Assembly (NCBI GenBank): GCA_903857495.1
Contig: CAIOFF010000007.1
Span: 1-64,000 of the forward strand
Source of the DNA: an uncultured Holophagaceae bacterium
Lineage (GTDB): Bacteria; Acidobacteriota; Holophagae; Holophagales; Holophagaceae
Length of the DNA stretch: 64,000 nucleotides
Direction: 5' to 3'
The position numbers were made by a program, and so were the translations under genes. Shown in pieces: positions 24,147-33,205 of the stretch (its first letter is position 1; the number at the start of each line of letters is the position of its first letter). The notes under the pieces were generated by a model. The model had not been told where the DNA came from. It ran no database searches and saw nothing but the letters and a program-made list of their open reading frames with translations.

Positions 24147-27100
24147 CTGAGCGGATCCAGATCAGCCCGGAAGCCATCCGTGAAATCACACGCGGCAAGC
24201 GTTTCCTGGCTGCGGACCGGGCCCAGCTCGACCTCGGTGAGATCGCCACCTGGGATGCCCATCTGCTGCGGGAACAGAGGCTGTTGGTGCCAATCGACGT
24301 GCAGGCGCTCTACGTGCAAGTCGGCGACAAGGAAAACATGGTGCGCTTGCCTCTGCTGCTTGCGGGGGACGATGGAGTCGGCGCGAGCCAGGTCGAGGAT
24401 GGCATGCCGGAACCGTTCGCCGAAGGCACGCCAAGGCCCGCTGGCGTCCACCTGCACTGGGCGATGCCCGATGCCCTGTTGCGCGGCACCCTCGACAAAC
24501 GTGCCGATGGCACCGAAAACCGGCTAGCGCTCCCCGTGCTTCCCAATCGCTGGGTCGTGCTGCGCCTCGTTCTTCCCCGCAACACAACCCAGGCGGTGGT
24601 GACCGGCTGGGTGCTTGAAGCGGATCGAGCCCTGGCCGTTCCGCTGGGGTCCTGGACCGAAAGTGGGAGCACCCCGCAAGGTATCAAGGCTGCTGGTGTG
24701 CCACTGGACCCTGGACAGCTCACCGGCACCGTGGGCGGGGCCGTCAGCTGGTCGGCGGTGTACGATGCCGTGCTCAATCGGTTCGCGTTCTATGATCCGC
24801 TCGCGGATCTCGGCAAGCTCGCTCCCGAAGGCGTCGATGAAGACTGTGCCGCCTATCTCATCTCGGGGTGGTGGAGCGACCCCTCGCAGGATCCCCTGGA
24901 CAAGGCCCGCAGCAACGACAGCCTGCATGAGCTGCTGGAGCGTCTGCGCTGGCGGCTGATGTACGAGTGGGGTGATGCGCAGTGGGCGGTGCAGCAGGCC
25001 AAGGCCCAGGCCGACCTCCGCAAGGCCCTGGGACTTGGCACTTCTGATCGATGGTCGAGTCCTCGACCGGCCGAAGCTGCCAGCGGGCTTCGTGCCCAAG
25101 GCGGAGCCGATGCTGCTTATGCCCCGGTCGAAACGAAGTTCATGGAGAAGCAGGTCCTCATGGCCACCTCGGCTTTTGCCACCGAGGCAAGTCAGCGCTA
25201 TGTCGCCCCGCCGTGGCAGCTGCGGTCCTCCCTGTTGCACGGTGCGATCTATGGCGTGCCCGTAGCCGGCACCCCCCCCGTCGATCGTCGACCGGATGCC
25301 GCGGACTTGAGCGTGGCCCTGGGACAGCATGACGACGACCTGATCGCAGCCTTGGCTTCAGCCCCCCAGGCGACGGTGGACCAGCGTCGGGCCAGCGAGC
25401 GCCTTCTGGCAGCGTTCACTGCCCAGAAAGTGGATGCACTGGCCTCGCCCAATGGTCTCGTCGAGATAGAGGAGCATGAGCATGCGGCGGCCTTCTCGTC
25501 GCTGCCGGGTGGATCGGCCGGGACCGACCGATTCCTCCAGCGGGTGCAGACGGGTGGCACAGGGGGACTCGACCTGGGTCGCCAAAGCAAGGCGGTAGCA
25601 ATGGAAAGGATGCAGGCCAAGGCCGCCTTCTCCAGTGCACCTCAGCACGCCCGACCCACCGGCCTGGCGGCACCGCAGGCGTCCGCGTCAACAGCTTCCG
25701 GCGTGATGCACTTCGCCACCTCGGGCAAGCCGACGCTGTTCAAAGCCTCGCAAATGCTGATCAACGACATCGCCCGTTCCCGTGTGGGGGAAGTGCTCGC
25801 CCCGACGGAGGCGCGGGTCGTCGACCGCCCGGCACCACGGTTCGCGTTCCCGGACGAACCCATGGTGGCCATTCGCGGAACCTCGCGCAGTCTGCGCCAC
25901 GGCAACGATGGGCGCGGCTCCGCTGACGGCAAGCTGACCTGCCGCTGGCCGACCCACGTGATCAGTGAGATCAGCGGCATCGTCGCGAATGACCGTTTCA
26001 TCCGTTCGCTTGGGAGCGGCTCGGTGCCTCCCGAGGTGCTGGCCCTCGCCCGCGAGGTGCTGCTGCACGATCCCTATCACGATGAGTGGATCGCCCGGGC
26101 AGTCTCGCCGGGTGGCGGCAATGGCTCGGCCATCCTCAACCGCCTGAAAGCGGAGTCACTGCTGCGCTTCGGTCACGATGGCACCTATGATGGCGCCACC
26201 GTCGCCTTCCATCCCACCCTGGCCAAGACGCCTAAAGCACGGAGAGCGCAGGCCGCCAAGGCGGCGACGCGCGTCGAACCAGGGCGAAGGCAGCAGCAGA
26301 CGCTCCTTGCCGATGAGATGCGGAAGCTCTCGCTCTACAAGGGGGTTGACCCGGACTTGGTCGGGGTCACGACCTGGGCGCAGCCCTGGATCCCGATGTG
26401 GCTGGAGTGGGAAGTGCAGGTCGAGGGGCTTGACCCGCCGACCCTTGCTGCATGGCGGCTCGGGTCGATCGACCTGGAGCAAGCCAACGCGGTTTTCGAG
26501 GGGGGTAGCACGACCCTCAGGGGCAGGGCGCACCTGACTGCGGGCGCAGCCAGTACTCTCCACGATGCCATCAGTGATTGGTTGAAGCGGGAGGACGCGC
26601 TCGACTCGCTTGATTCGGGCCTGGTGGACAAGGATACCCAGGCTGCGTTCACGGTCCTTGACGAAGCGGTGGGCCACCTGGATGTGGTGACTGCAGCACT
26701 CGACGGGGTGCGCACCCAGCTGCTTGGCTTCCAGGTGAGGGATGGCCTGCGCCGTCCCCTGGGCGAGTCCGGCGTGGCCAACCCGGCGCCGGCGCAGGCG
26801 CCCCACTTGCTGCTGGCAGGGTGCCTGACGCTGACACGCGCCCGCTTGCTGGACGTCTTCGGGCGCACGCTCGAGGTGCCCCTCACCCAGGTGGCCATCC
26901 CGACCCGCTCGACCCTGCCGGCCAGGCCCGGTGTGCTGGCGGTTCCCCCACGCCTGCTCCGGCCGTCGAGATGGCAATTCCGTCTGGTGGACGCTGCGAC
27001 AGTTTCTGGGACGCAGGGCAGGGAGGCGCGCGTCGACCAGATCGAGACGTCCCTGCAGGTCAACCCGGTAGCTGGCTTCGTGCTGCCCGACCACCTGGAT

Positions 27101-28180
27101 GAGAGCCTTGAGGTGTTCGGTGCCGATGGCAGCGTCCTCGGCGAACTGCTCCACGAGCCCGTGAGCGGCGGTGTCATGTGGGAGATCGCGCCCGGCCGAG
27201 AGGGTCCGGCTGACGCTGGCCCCCACTACGGTTTGAACCCTGCGCAACTTCCCCTCGGGAGCTTCGCCGCGGGCCTCCTCGCCGCGGATGCCGCAGCCCG
27301 GCAAGGGGCACCGCTCGATCCTGATGGCAAGCGTGAGTCCGCCCTCACCTCGCTGCTACGGGCCATCGACACCACGCTCTGGACTGTCGATACCTTTGCC
27401 ACCCTCGGCAGCGAGCACGTGGCCGGCCTGGTGGGGCGTCCGGTCGCCGTGGTCCGGGCTCAGCTCCGATTGGAGCTCCGGCCGCCGGAAGATGTCGACC
27501 TTTCAGATCCGGTACGGGCCCAGGAGTGGGCCCAGGCCGAAGTGGCGGCAGCGCGCCACGCCTTCCCGGTGCGCATCGGCGAGCTGACCCGCAGTGACGA
27601 TGGCGTGCTCGGCTTCTTCCTGGATGATGACTATTCCCGTTTCCGCCTGGTCGACAAGGCTATCGCCGGCAGTGCCCCTGATGCTGGGCGCAGCCGGGGC
27701 CTGCTCGGTCTCTATGCCCGTGCCTCCGGCATGCCGAACGCGGTGCCGATCGATCATCCCTTCATTGCGGGCACGGACGACGCCGACACGCTCCTCTTGC
27801 ACATCGGTCAGACCGTGACGCTGACCATCTTCATGCACCCAGCCGGGAAGGCGTCGCTGACCTCCGGGTTGCTGCCGCGGAAGGCGCTGGCCCTCGCGCG
27901 TGACTGGGTCGGGCCCGGGCTCGCCGCCATCGCCCCCTCCCTTCGCACGGGCCCCGTGCTGGTGGAGACCGACCTCGCGAAGGAAGGGCAGGTCCGCCTA
28001 CCGAAGGTGTCGGTCTTCGGCAAGGACCAGAACTTCCTGTGGCGCGATACGCCGGCCACCTGGCGCACGGATGCCATCCTCGCCGCCACCCAGACGGCCC
28101 TGCTGCCCGATACCCCGGCCGAACTCCGCGAGGGCTGGATTCGCGTCGCACCCGACGCACCGCAAGGAGGCAAGGCATGA
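24143..28180 (+). CDS. Uncharacterised 1,345-residue protein of the seven-gene block
   Basis: The start at ATG 24143 overlaps the previous stop (ATGA). A longer open frame from 24002 only shadows the upstream gene. N-terminal third: PAGVHLHWAMPDALLRG, LPVLPNRWVVLRLVLP and YLISGWWSDPSQDPLDKA look like conserved motifs. Residues about 300-480 are alanine/glutamine-rich and probably helical. The C-terminal half has RLLRPSRWQFRLVDA and a beta-rich end. Two extended tryptophan/proline stretches (WAQPWIPMWLEWEVQVEGL near residue 745) suggest an aromatic binding surface, but this is only an impression. No signal peptide, no nucleotide-binding motif and no protease motif. I cannot assign a family. 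It is coupled to the next gene by another ATGA overlap. Confidence 0.8.
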   Translation: MTERIQISPEAIREITRGKRFLAADRAQLDLGEIATWDAHLLREQRLLVPIDVQALYVQVGDKENMVRLPLLLAGDDGVGASQVEDGMPEPFAEGTPRPAGVHLHWAMPDALLRGTLDKRADGTENRLALPVLPNRWVVLRLVLPRNTTQAVVTGWVLEADRALAVPLGSWTESGSTPQGIKAAGVPLDPGQLTGTVGGAVSWSAVYDAVLNRFAFYDPLADLGKLAPEGVDEDCAAYLISGWWSDPSQDPLDKARSNDSLHELLERLRWRLMYEWGDAQWAVQQAKAQADLRKALGLGTSDRWSSPRPAEAASGLRAQGGADAAYAPVETKFMEKQVLMATSAFATEASQRYVAPPWQLRSSLLHGAIYGVPVAGTPPVDRRPDAADLSVALGQHDDDLIAALASAPQATVDQRRASERLLAAFTAQKVDALASPNGLVEIEEHEHAAAFSSLPGGSAGTDRFLQRVQTGGTGGLDLGRQSKAVAMERMQAKAAFSSAPQHARPTGLAAPQASASTASGVMHFATSGKPTLFKASQMLINDIARSRVGEVLAPTEARVVDRPAPRFAFPDEPMVAIRGTSRSLRHGNDGRGSADGKLTCRWPTHVISEISGIVANDRFIRSLGSGSVPPEVLALAREVLLHDPYHDEWIARAVSPGGGNGSAILNRLKAESLLRFGHDGTYDGATVAFHPTLAKTPKARRAQAAKAATRVEPGRRQQQTLLADEMRKLSLYKGVDPDLVGVTTWAQPWIPMWLEWEVQVEGLDPPTLAAWRLGSIDLEQANAVFEGGSTTLRGRAHLTAGAASTLHDAISDWLKREDALDSLDSGLVDKDTQAAFTVLDEAVGHLDVVTAALDGVRTQLLGFQVRDGLRRPLGESGVANPAPAQAPHLLLAGCLTLTRARLLDVFGRTLEVPLTQVAIPTRSTLPARPGVLAVPPRLLRPSRWQFRLVDAATVSGTQGREARVDQIETSLQVNPVAGFVLPDHLDESLEVFGADGSVLGELLHEPVSGGVMWEIAPGREGPADAGPHYGLNPAQLPLGSFAAGLLAADAAARQGAPLDPDGKRESALTSLLRAIDTTLWTVDTFATLGSEHVAGLVGRPVAVVRAQLRLELRPPEDVDLSDPVRAQEWAQAEVAAARHAFPVRIGELTRSDDGVLGFFLDDDYSRFRLVDKAIAGSAPDAGRSRGLLGLYARASGMPNAVPIDHPFIAGTDDADTLLLHIGQTVTLTIFMHPAGKASLTSGLLPRKALALARDWVGPGLAAIAPSLRTGPVLVETDLAKEGQVRLPKVSVFGKDQNFLWRDTPATWRTDAILAATQTALLPDTPAELREGWIRVAPDAPQGGKA

Positions 28181-31100
28181 GTCGCTACAACTGGCCCCTT
28201 GCCCCACCTGGACAGGAGGGGGAGGGGGACGACCCAGCCGGTCGCGGCCGCTTCATTGCGCGCCGACGCAATGGCTTCGATATCGAAGGGGCGCTGCGTG
28301 TCAGTCGTGCCCCGGCCCAACCGGTCCGTCGCCCCGGTGCCGCGCCTGGCCCCTTCGCACCGGCCAATGGCCGCCAACACCTGTGGCAGGCGCTGGGCCC
28401 GGTCAGTCTGCTGGGTGGGCAGGCCGAGGGCAATCCACGTGTCAGTGGGCGCGTCAACGCGCTCTGCGTGCATGACGGTGGCCAGCGCATGTATGCAGCC
28501 TCGGCCAATGGGGGCGTCTGGTATTCCAAGGACGGGGGTGCCAACTGGGTGTCGGTGGCTGGCTTGGCCTCGACCAATACTGTGGGGATTCTGCGGCCGG
28601 CCCAGCGCAATGCCTGTGGCGCGCTGTACGTCGAGTTTGGTCCCGCTGAGGGCGATGATCTGGTGTTCCTGGGCACGGGCGAAATCACCCACCCGATGAC
28701 GGGTGAACCAGGGAACTCCGAGGGCGGCATTGGCATCCTGGTGGCCGACAAGCCCATGAAGTCGGTCGCGCCCGATCCCTGGGTGCGCGAGGCTCCCAAC
28801 CTGGTCAACAACGGTGTCTATCGCATCGTACGCGAGCCTGGCGGCGGCACCGTCATGGCTGCGACCCGCACGGGGTTGTACCAGCGCCCTGCGGTGCCGG
28901 GTGCCGACAAGAACTGGGAGCGCCCGACGTCCAAGCCCTTCGACTCGCTGTCCGCGGACTGCACCGACCTGCTCTGGACTCCGGTCCAGGGCACGAGCCC
29001 CGCGCGGCTGTGGGTGTGGATCAAGGAAGGTGCCAATGCCGGCCTGTGGGTGCGCGATGCCGGGGCGGCGGACTTCACGAAGGTGGCAGTGGACAGCGCC
29101 TCGCCCTTTGGCTACTCGCCACGCCGGGCCTGCCTGGCTGGATCCACGCCGCCCACCCAGGTGTGGGTGCTCAATGACCGCGGCAATGGCCACAACCCGG
29201 GGTTGTTCCGCGTCACCAATCCGGCCGCCGGGCCGAATCGCCCGAAGGCCTATGGCGTGGTGGGGGTGCCCAACATCCTGCGCGATTCCGGTTTCTACAA
29301 CATCGCCATCGCCGTCGATCCGGCGCATCCCGATCGGGTTGCTCTGGCCGGAAGCTACCTGGAGGACCGGACCCTGGATGGCGCGCAGGTCCAGTACAAC
29401 GCCTCCATCGTGGTGGCGGATGTCGCGCCCGATCCGGCCCATGCGGGCGCGCTGACCTACGGCATTCCGGCCCCTTACACCCTGATCGGCCTGGGGGTGC
29501 ACCCGGACGTGCATGCCCTGGCCTACAGCAACGGCGGCGCCAGCCTGTGGACCGGCTGTGACGGCGGCATCTTCCGCTCCGATGCCCCCACGCGGCCAGC
29601 TGGCTTCTACGCCCGCAACAACGGACTGTCGATCAGCGAGTCCAATTTCGTGGCGACCCACCCGCGCTGTGAAGGCCACCTGATCGCCGGGCTGCAGGAC
29701 AACGGTGTGGTCGTGAGGCTGTCCAGCGGGGTGTGGAAGATGCTGTTCCAGGGCGACGGCGGTGGCGTGGTCATGGATCCCGCCAGCCCCGATCGCTGCC
29801 TGGCGCAGTACGTCCAGGGCAGCTGGAATTGCACGACCCCGGGCGGGACCGGGCCCCTGGTGCGTGCCGGCGCCCTGGTGGAGGCTGAGAACAAGTTTGC
29901 GGCTTTCTACTCCATGCCAGCCAGCATTGCCCATGTCAGGGCCGCACCGCCGGCGGCTCAGGCCAACTTCAGCCAGACCCTCATCGGCACCTATCGGGTG
30001 TGGTATTCCGACGACTTCGGGGTCAGCTGGGTGACGCTTCCTTCCGGCGGCGACCCACTGCCCGGGGACCTGGGGCAGGACAGTGTGGGTCAGGCCATCA
30101 CCGTCTGCCGCTGGCAAAGTCCCGATGTGGCCTGGGTGCTGTGTGAACAGAAGCTCCTGCGCTATACCCGTGTCCCCAACTCGCACAACGCGGGCGGCCC
30201 CGGCGCCTGGACGTCCGCCCCCGTGATGCCGGCGGGCTTCTCCCCCACCGGCAAGGTCAAGAAGCGTCCGCCCAGTCCGCCATCCATGCTCGACGCCAAG
30301 GTCTGGACCGATATCGCCGTCAATCTGGACCCACCGGTCGGGGCAGGGCAGCCGCCCGCGCAACATGGCGCCCTGGGGGCGCTCTACATTGGCACCGTCG
30401 GTGACCCTGACAAGGCGGATGTGGACACGCTGTGGTGGTTCGACGGCACCGACCAGTGGCATCCGACCGGCCTCCGCAAAGACCCGAAGGGCGTCCCGGC
30501 ACCGGTGACCGCGATCGCCTGCAATCCAGCCTTTCCAGCCGAAGTCTGGGTCGGCACGACGGTCGGTGTCTGGCGTGGCGTGCGGACCGACCACGGGGCC
30601 ACTCCCCCGACCTGGGCCTGGGAGCAGAAGGTCAATGGCCTGCCCGAGGCCGCGGTGGAGGATCTGGCGATCTTCAGTGACGATGGCCTGGTCCTGCTGC
30701 GCGCCGCCATCGCCTCTCGGGGCTTGTGGGAGTTGCGGTTGGATGTCGCCGATGTCCAGGACCTCACCTATGTGCGTGCCCACGATGACGATCTGCGCCA
30801 CCGGGCAAGGGCTTTCGCCAAGCAGCGCAACCTGGTCACAGACCGCTCCTGGCACGGCAGCCCCGATGTGCGTCCGCGGACGGCGCCGCAGGCGGTGCCC
30901 GCGCCGACCTCACTGCCCTGGCGCCGGAGCACCTTCCCTGGCGCCACCGAGTCGCTGCGGCGCTTCCAGGCTGCGCTCAGGTCCAACACCAAGGATCCCC
31001 GCATCGTCGCCAACGGTGTCTGGGATGCCTATTTCAGTGAAGTGCTGCGTGACCACGGCGCCCCCACGGTGGCGGTCCCGGCGGTGCCGCTGATCCCGGC

Positions 31101-31752
31101 CCAGAGCCTTGTGCAGATCGACAAGCACTTCTGGGAACTGTACATGCAAGGGGATGACGCCATCGCTGAGCCCTGGGGCCTCGGCGTTCCCAGCGAAGCT
31201 GACCTGTATGAGCTCACCCCTTCGCTTGTCGAAGGAGACCTCGCCAACACATCCTGTTCGCTGCCCCCCAGACCCTCGAAGGTGGATATTGTCGTGCACC
31301 ACCGCGGCCTGGATGCCCTTGATGGCACCGATGTGCGGGTGACTCTGCTCAAGTGGATCGATCCGAAACCAAAGAACAAGGCTAAGTGGAATGACCACAC
31401 CACCTGGTTCAGCGGCAATGTGCCCTGGACCGGTGCAGTCAACGAGGTGCTCAATTCGGCTGCGGGCACCACCGCGAAAGCGTTTGCAGCTGGCTGGAGC
31501 TATGTCGGCACCACCCCAGCCACGCGGCGGAGCACCCTGGCGGGGCAGACGCTCGATGCCTCGCATTCGGGCGTCGCCACCTTCGACCTCAACCTGACCG
31601 GGCTGAAGAAGAACACTGTCGTGCTGCTGGTCGCCGTGATCCGGGCAGGCTCCAGCCCCGCCGACGACATTGCCCTCACCGCCTCGACGCTCGAGGAGCT
31701 GGCCATGAGCAGCCCCAACGTGGCGGTCCGTTCCGTGCGGATCGTGACCTGA
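28177..31752 (+). CDS. Asp-box/beta-propeller-like protein of the seven-gene block (1,191 residues)
   Basis: The start at ATG 28177 overlaps the previous stop (ATGA), with AAGGAGGCAAG upstream. Repeated sialidase/VPS10-type Asp-box motifs are visible: GGVWYSKDGGANW near residue 112, RVWYSDDFGVSW near 608, and less perfect units such as GGTVMAATRTGLYQ and EVWVGTTVGVWRG near 790. This supports one or two beta-propellers over residues about 80-860. Catalytic sialidase residues are not evident, so a binding or scaffold role is more likely. The C-terminal 250 residues form a separate beta-sandwich (KVDIVVHHRGLDALDGTDVR ... VVLLVAVIRAG). There is no signal peptide, which is unusual for propellers of this type. 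It is followed after 38 bases by the metzincin gene. Confidence 0.8.
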   Translation: MSRYNWPLAPPGQEGEGDDPAGRGRFIARRRNGFDIEGALRVSRAPAQPVRRPGAAPGPFAPANGRQHLWQALGPVSLLGGQAEGNPRVSGRVNALCVHDGGQRMYAASANGGVWYSKDGGANWVSVAGLASTNTVGILRPAQRNACGALYVEFGPAEGDDLVFLGTGEITHPMTGEPGNSEGGIGILVADKPMKSVAPDPWVREAPNLVNNGVYRIVREPGGGTVMAATRTGLYQRPAVPGADKNWERPTSKPFDSLSADCTDLLWTPVQGTSPARLWVWIKEGANAGLWVRDAGAADFTKVAVDSASPFGYSPRRACLAGSTPPTQVWVLNDRGNGHNPGLFRVTNPAAGPNRPKAYGVVGVPNILRDSGFYNIAIAVDPAHPDRVALAGSYLEDRTLDGAQVQYNASIVVADVAPDPAHAGALTYGIPAPYTLIGLGVHPDVHALAYSNGGASLWTGCDGGIFRSDAPTRPAGFYARNNGLSISESNFVATHPRCEGHLIAGLQDNGVVVRLSSGVWKMLFQGDGGGVVMDPASPDRCLAQYVQGSWNCTTPGGTGPLVRAGALVEAENKFAAFYSMPASIAHVRAAPPAAQANFSQTLIGTYRVWYSDDFGVSWVTLPSGGDPLPGDLGQDSVGQAITVCRWQSPDVAWVLCEQKLLRYTRVPNSHNAGGPGAWTSAPVMPAGFSPTGKVKKRPPSPPSMLDAKVWTDIAVNLDPPVGAGQPPAQHGALGALYIGTVGDPDKADVDTLWWFDGTDQWHPTGLRKDPKGVPAPVTAIACNPAFPAEVWVGTTVGVWRGVRTDHGATPPTWAWEQKVNGLPEAAVEDLAIFSDDGLVLLRAAIASRGLWELRLDVADVQDLTYVRAHDDDLRHRARAFAKQRNLVTDRSWHGSPDVRPRTAPQAVPAPTSLPWRRSTFPGATESLRRFQAALRSNTKDPRIVANGVWDAYFSEVLRDHGAPTVAVPAVPLIPAQSLVQIDKHFWELYMQGDDAIAEPWGLGVPSEADLYELTPSLVEGDLANTSCSLPPRPSKVDIVVHHRGLDALDGTDVRVTLLKWIDPKPKNKAKWNDHTTWFSGNVPWTGAVNEVLNSAAGTTAKAFAAGWSYVGTTPATRRSTLAGQTLDASHSGVATFDLNLTGLKKNTVVLLVAVIRAGSSPADDIALTASTLEELAMSSPNVAVRSVRIVT

Positions 31753-31790
31753 AGCCAGGCTATCAGCCCCTCCCCAACCAAGGAGAACCC

Positions 31791-32906
31791 ATGCCCCGCA
31801 GCCCCAAGATCTGCTCACCCTACCTACCTGGACTGGTGAGCCGTGAGGCACCGGCGGCTCGTTCGTCGGATCAGGTGGCCACGGACGAACGAATCGACAA
31901 CATCCGCGTCCTGCCACTGAGGTCGCCCAGCCATGTCAGTTCGCATGGTGGCGCGATTTCGCAGCGTGCCGCCGTGGAGCGGATGAAGCTATGGGAAAAC
32001 GGTCGGCATCTGCGGGTGAAGTTTCTCGATGGAATCCCCGAGGTGCAGAGCAAGGTCGCGGCCATCGCCAAGGAGTGGGAGGCCGTTGCCAACCTCACCC
32101 TGGACTTTGTCACCAGCGGGCCAGCTGAGATTCGGATCAGCTTTGCCGAGCAGGGCTTTTGCTGGTCGACCGTCGGAACGGATGCGCTGACGGTGGCAGC
32201 GGATGCCGCAACCATGAACTATGGCTGGCTCGAACCCACCACCTCCCTCCGCGAGTATCAGCGGGTGGTTCGCCACGAGTTCGGTCACGCCCTGGGCATG
32301 ATCCACGAACACCAGAACCCCGCCGCCCTTGGACAGATCCCCTGGGACAAGGAGAAGGTGTACGCCTACTATGCGCAGCAAGGCTGGTCACGGGATGATA
32401 CCGATTCCAACATCTTCCAGGTGTACAGCGAGGACAGCACCAACCACACGACCTTTGATCCGACATCCATCATGGAATACGCCATCCCGGACGCTCTGAC
32501 CGTGGGTTCCTATTCAATTGGATGGAACACGACCTTCTCGCCGACCGACATCGAGTTCATGCGCCGCCAGTACCCCAAAGCATCGCCAGGTCTGCTCGAA
32601 CTGACCATCGGTGGGGCGAGGACCAATGCTGATCTGTCCACCGGCGGTGAAATCGATACGTATCATTTCGAAGTGGCGGCGGCTGCCACCCACATCATGT
32701 CCACCGAGGGCCCAAGCGATACCGTGCTGACCCTGCATGGTCCCAACGATCCGGGTGCGGTTCTCGCGTGGGATGACGATCACGGCAAGGGTCTCAATGG
32801 CCGCATCGTCCGAAAACTCTCCCCAGGCTCCTACTGGCTCTCGGTTCGCCACAAAAATCCGGCAGCCACGGGGAGTTATACGATTGGCGTAAAGAAGCAG
32901 GGCTGA
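31791..32906 (+). CDS. Metzincin zinc protease with C-terminal PPC-like domain
   Basis: 371 residues. The zinc site is complete: HEFGHALGMIHEH gives H162, E163, H166 and H172, with the Met-turn SIMEY (M228) about 56 residues later, as in astacin/matrixin-type (M12/M10) peptidases. C124 lies in GFCWSTVG before the site. The last ~105 residues (from LELTIGGARTNADLS, with YHFEVAAAAT, DTVLTLHGP and SPGSYWLSVRHKN) match a bacterial pre-peptidase C-terminal (PPC) beta-domain, normally found on secreted proteases. Yet there is no signal peptide: the N-terminus is polar and proline-rich (MPRSPKICSPYLPGLVSRE). It is the last gene of the block, with AAGGAGAACCC before the ATG, and a strong hairpin follows. 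It could process the giant proteins or be co-exported with them; both are inference. Confidence 0.88.
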   Translation: MPRSPKICSPYLPGLVSREAPAARSSDQVATDERIDNIRVLPLRSPSHVSSHGGAISQRAAVERMKLWENGRHLRVKFLDGIPEVQSKVAAIAKEWEAVANLTLDFVTSGPAEIRISFAEQGFCWSTVGTDALTVAADAATMNYGWLEPTTSLREYQRVVRHEFGHALGMIHEHQNPAALGQIPWDKEKVYAYYAQQGWSRDDTDSNIFQVYSEDSTNHTTFDPTSIMEYAIPDALTVGSYSIGWNTTFSPTDIEFMRRQYPKASPGLLELTIGGARTNADLSTGGEIDTYHFEVAAAATHIMSTEGPSDTVLTLHGPNDPGAVLAWDDDHGKGLNGRIVRKLSPGSYWLSVRHKNPAATGSYTIGVKKQG

Positions 32907-32966
32907 ATCCACCCCTTCGGCAGTCAACTAGCCAGGTGCACCTCGCCGAAGAGCCTCCAACATACA

Positions 32967-33014
32967 CTCCCCAACCAGAAGGGCCACCCTGCGGCGGCCC
33001 TTCTGGTTGGGGAG
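32967..33014 (+). terminator. 19-bp perfect hairpin ending the seven-gene block
   Basis: CTCCCCAACCAGAAGGGCC (32967-32985) pairs fully with 32996-33014 around a ten-base loop. It lies 60 bases after the metzincin stop codon. No long T-tract follows. The right arm continues into GAGGAAGGATTC (to about 33025), identical to the 3' part of the tRNA-Gln gene downstream, so it is also a tRNA fragment copy. Confidence 0.6.
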
Positions 33015-33205
33015 GAAGGATTCCCTCCGCGTCACGCGACGCATGACGCTCCGGCCGCGCGAATGGCTGGCACGCCGCTTGACGGCTGCGGCAGTCCCCG
33101 GACTGCCTCGCCTGCGGCTACCTGCCAGCCATTCAGCGACTTCGAATCCTTCAGGCGCTCCCCAACCAACAGGGCCACCCTGCGGTGGCCCTGTTGGTTG
33201 GGGAG
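33005..33205. repeat. Mirrored copies of the tRNA-Gln 3' end and 22-bp terminator hairpin
   Basis: Three partial copies of the tRNA-Gln 3' region precede the gene. A direct copy TGGTTGGGGAGGAAGGATTC lies near 33006-33025. An inverted copy lies at 33141-33169 (TTCGAATCCTTC, a 5-base insert, CTCCCCAACC). A 22-base arm at 33158-33179 pairs perfectly with 33184-33205 around CTGC, and its right arm includes the tRNA acceptor end. Between them GAATGGCTGGCA (33061-33072) is mirrored by TGCCAGCCATTC (33123-33134). The 22-bp hairpin probably terminates tRNA-Gln transcription on the minus strand. Confidence 0.7.

Noticed and set aside
27808-30855. A 1,015-codon minus-strand frame across the 1,345/1,191-residue genes
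   Set aside because: An antisense shadow of high-GC coding DNA with no domain; the plus strand has overlapping start/stop signals and Asp-box motifs.
10608-32906. Idea that the large block is a prophage, contractile injection system or Tc toxin locus
   Set aside because: I see no sheath, tube, baseplate, spike, AAA ATPase, TcB/TcC Rhs repeats, portal or capsid signatures in any of the seven proteins.
33006-33025. A second tRNA-Gln gene
   Set aside because: Only the T-arm 3' half and acceptor 3' strand are present; there is no anticodon arm or 5' half.
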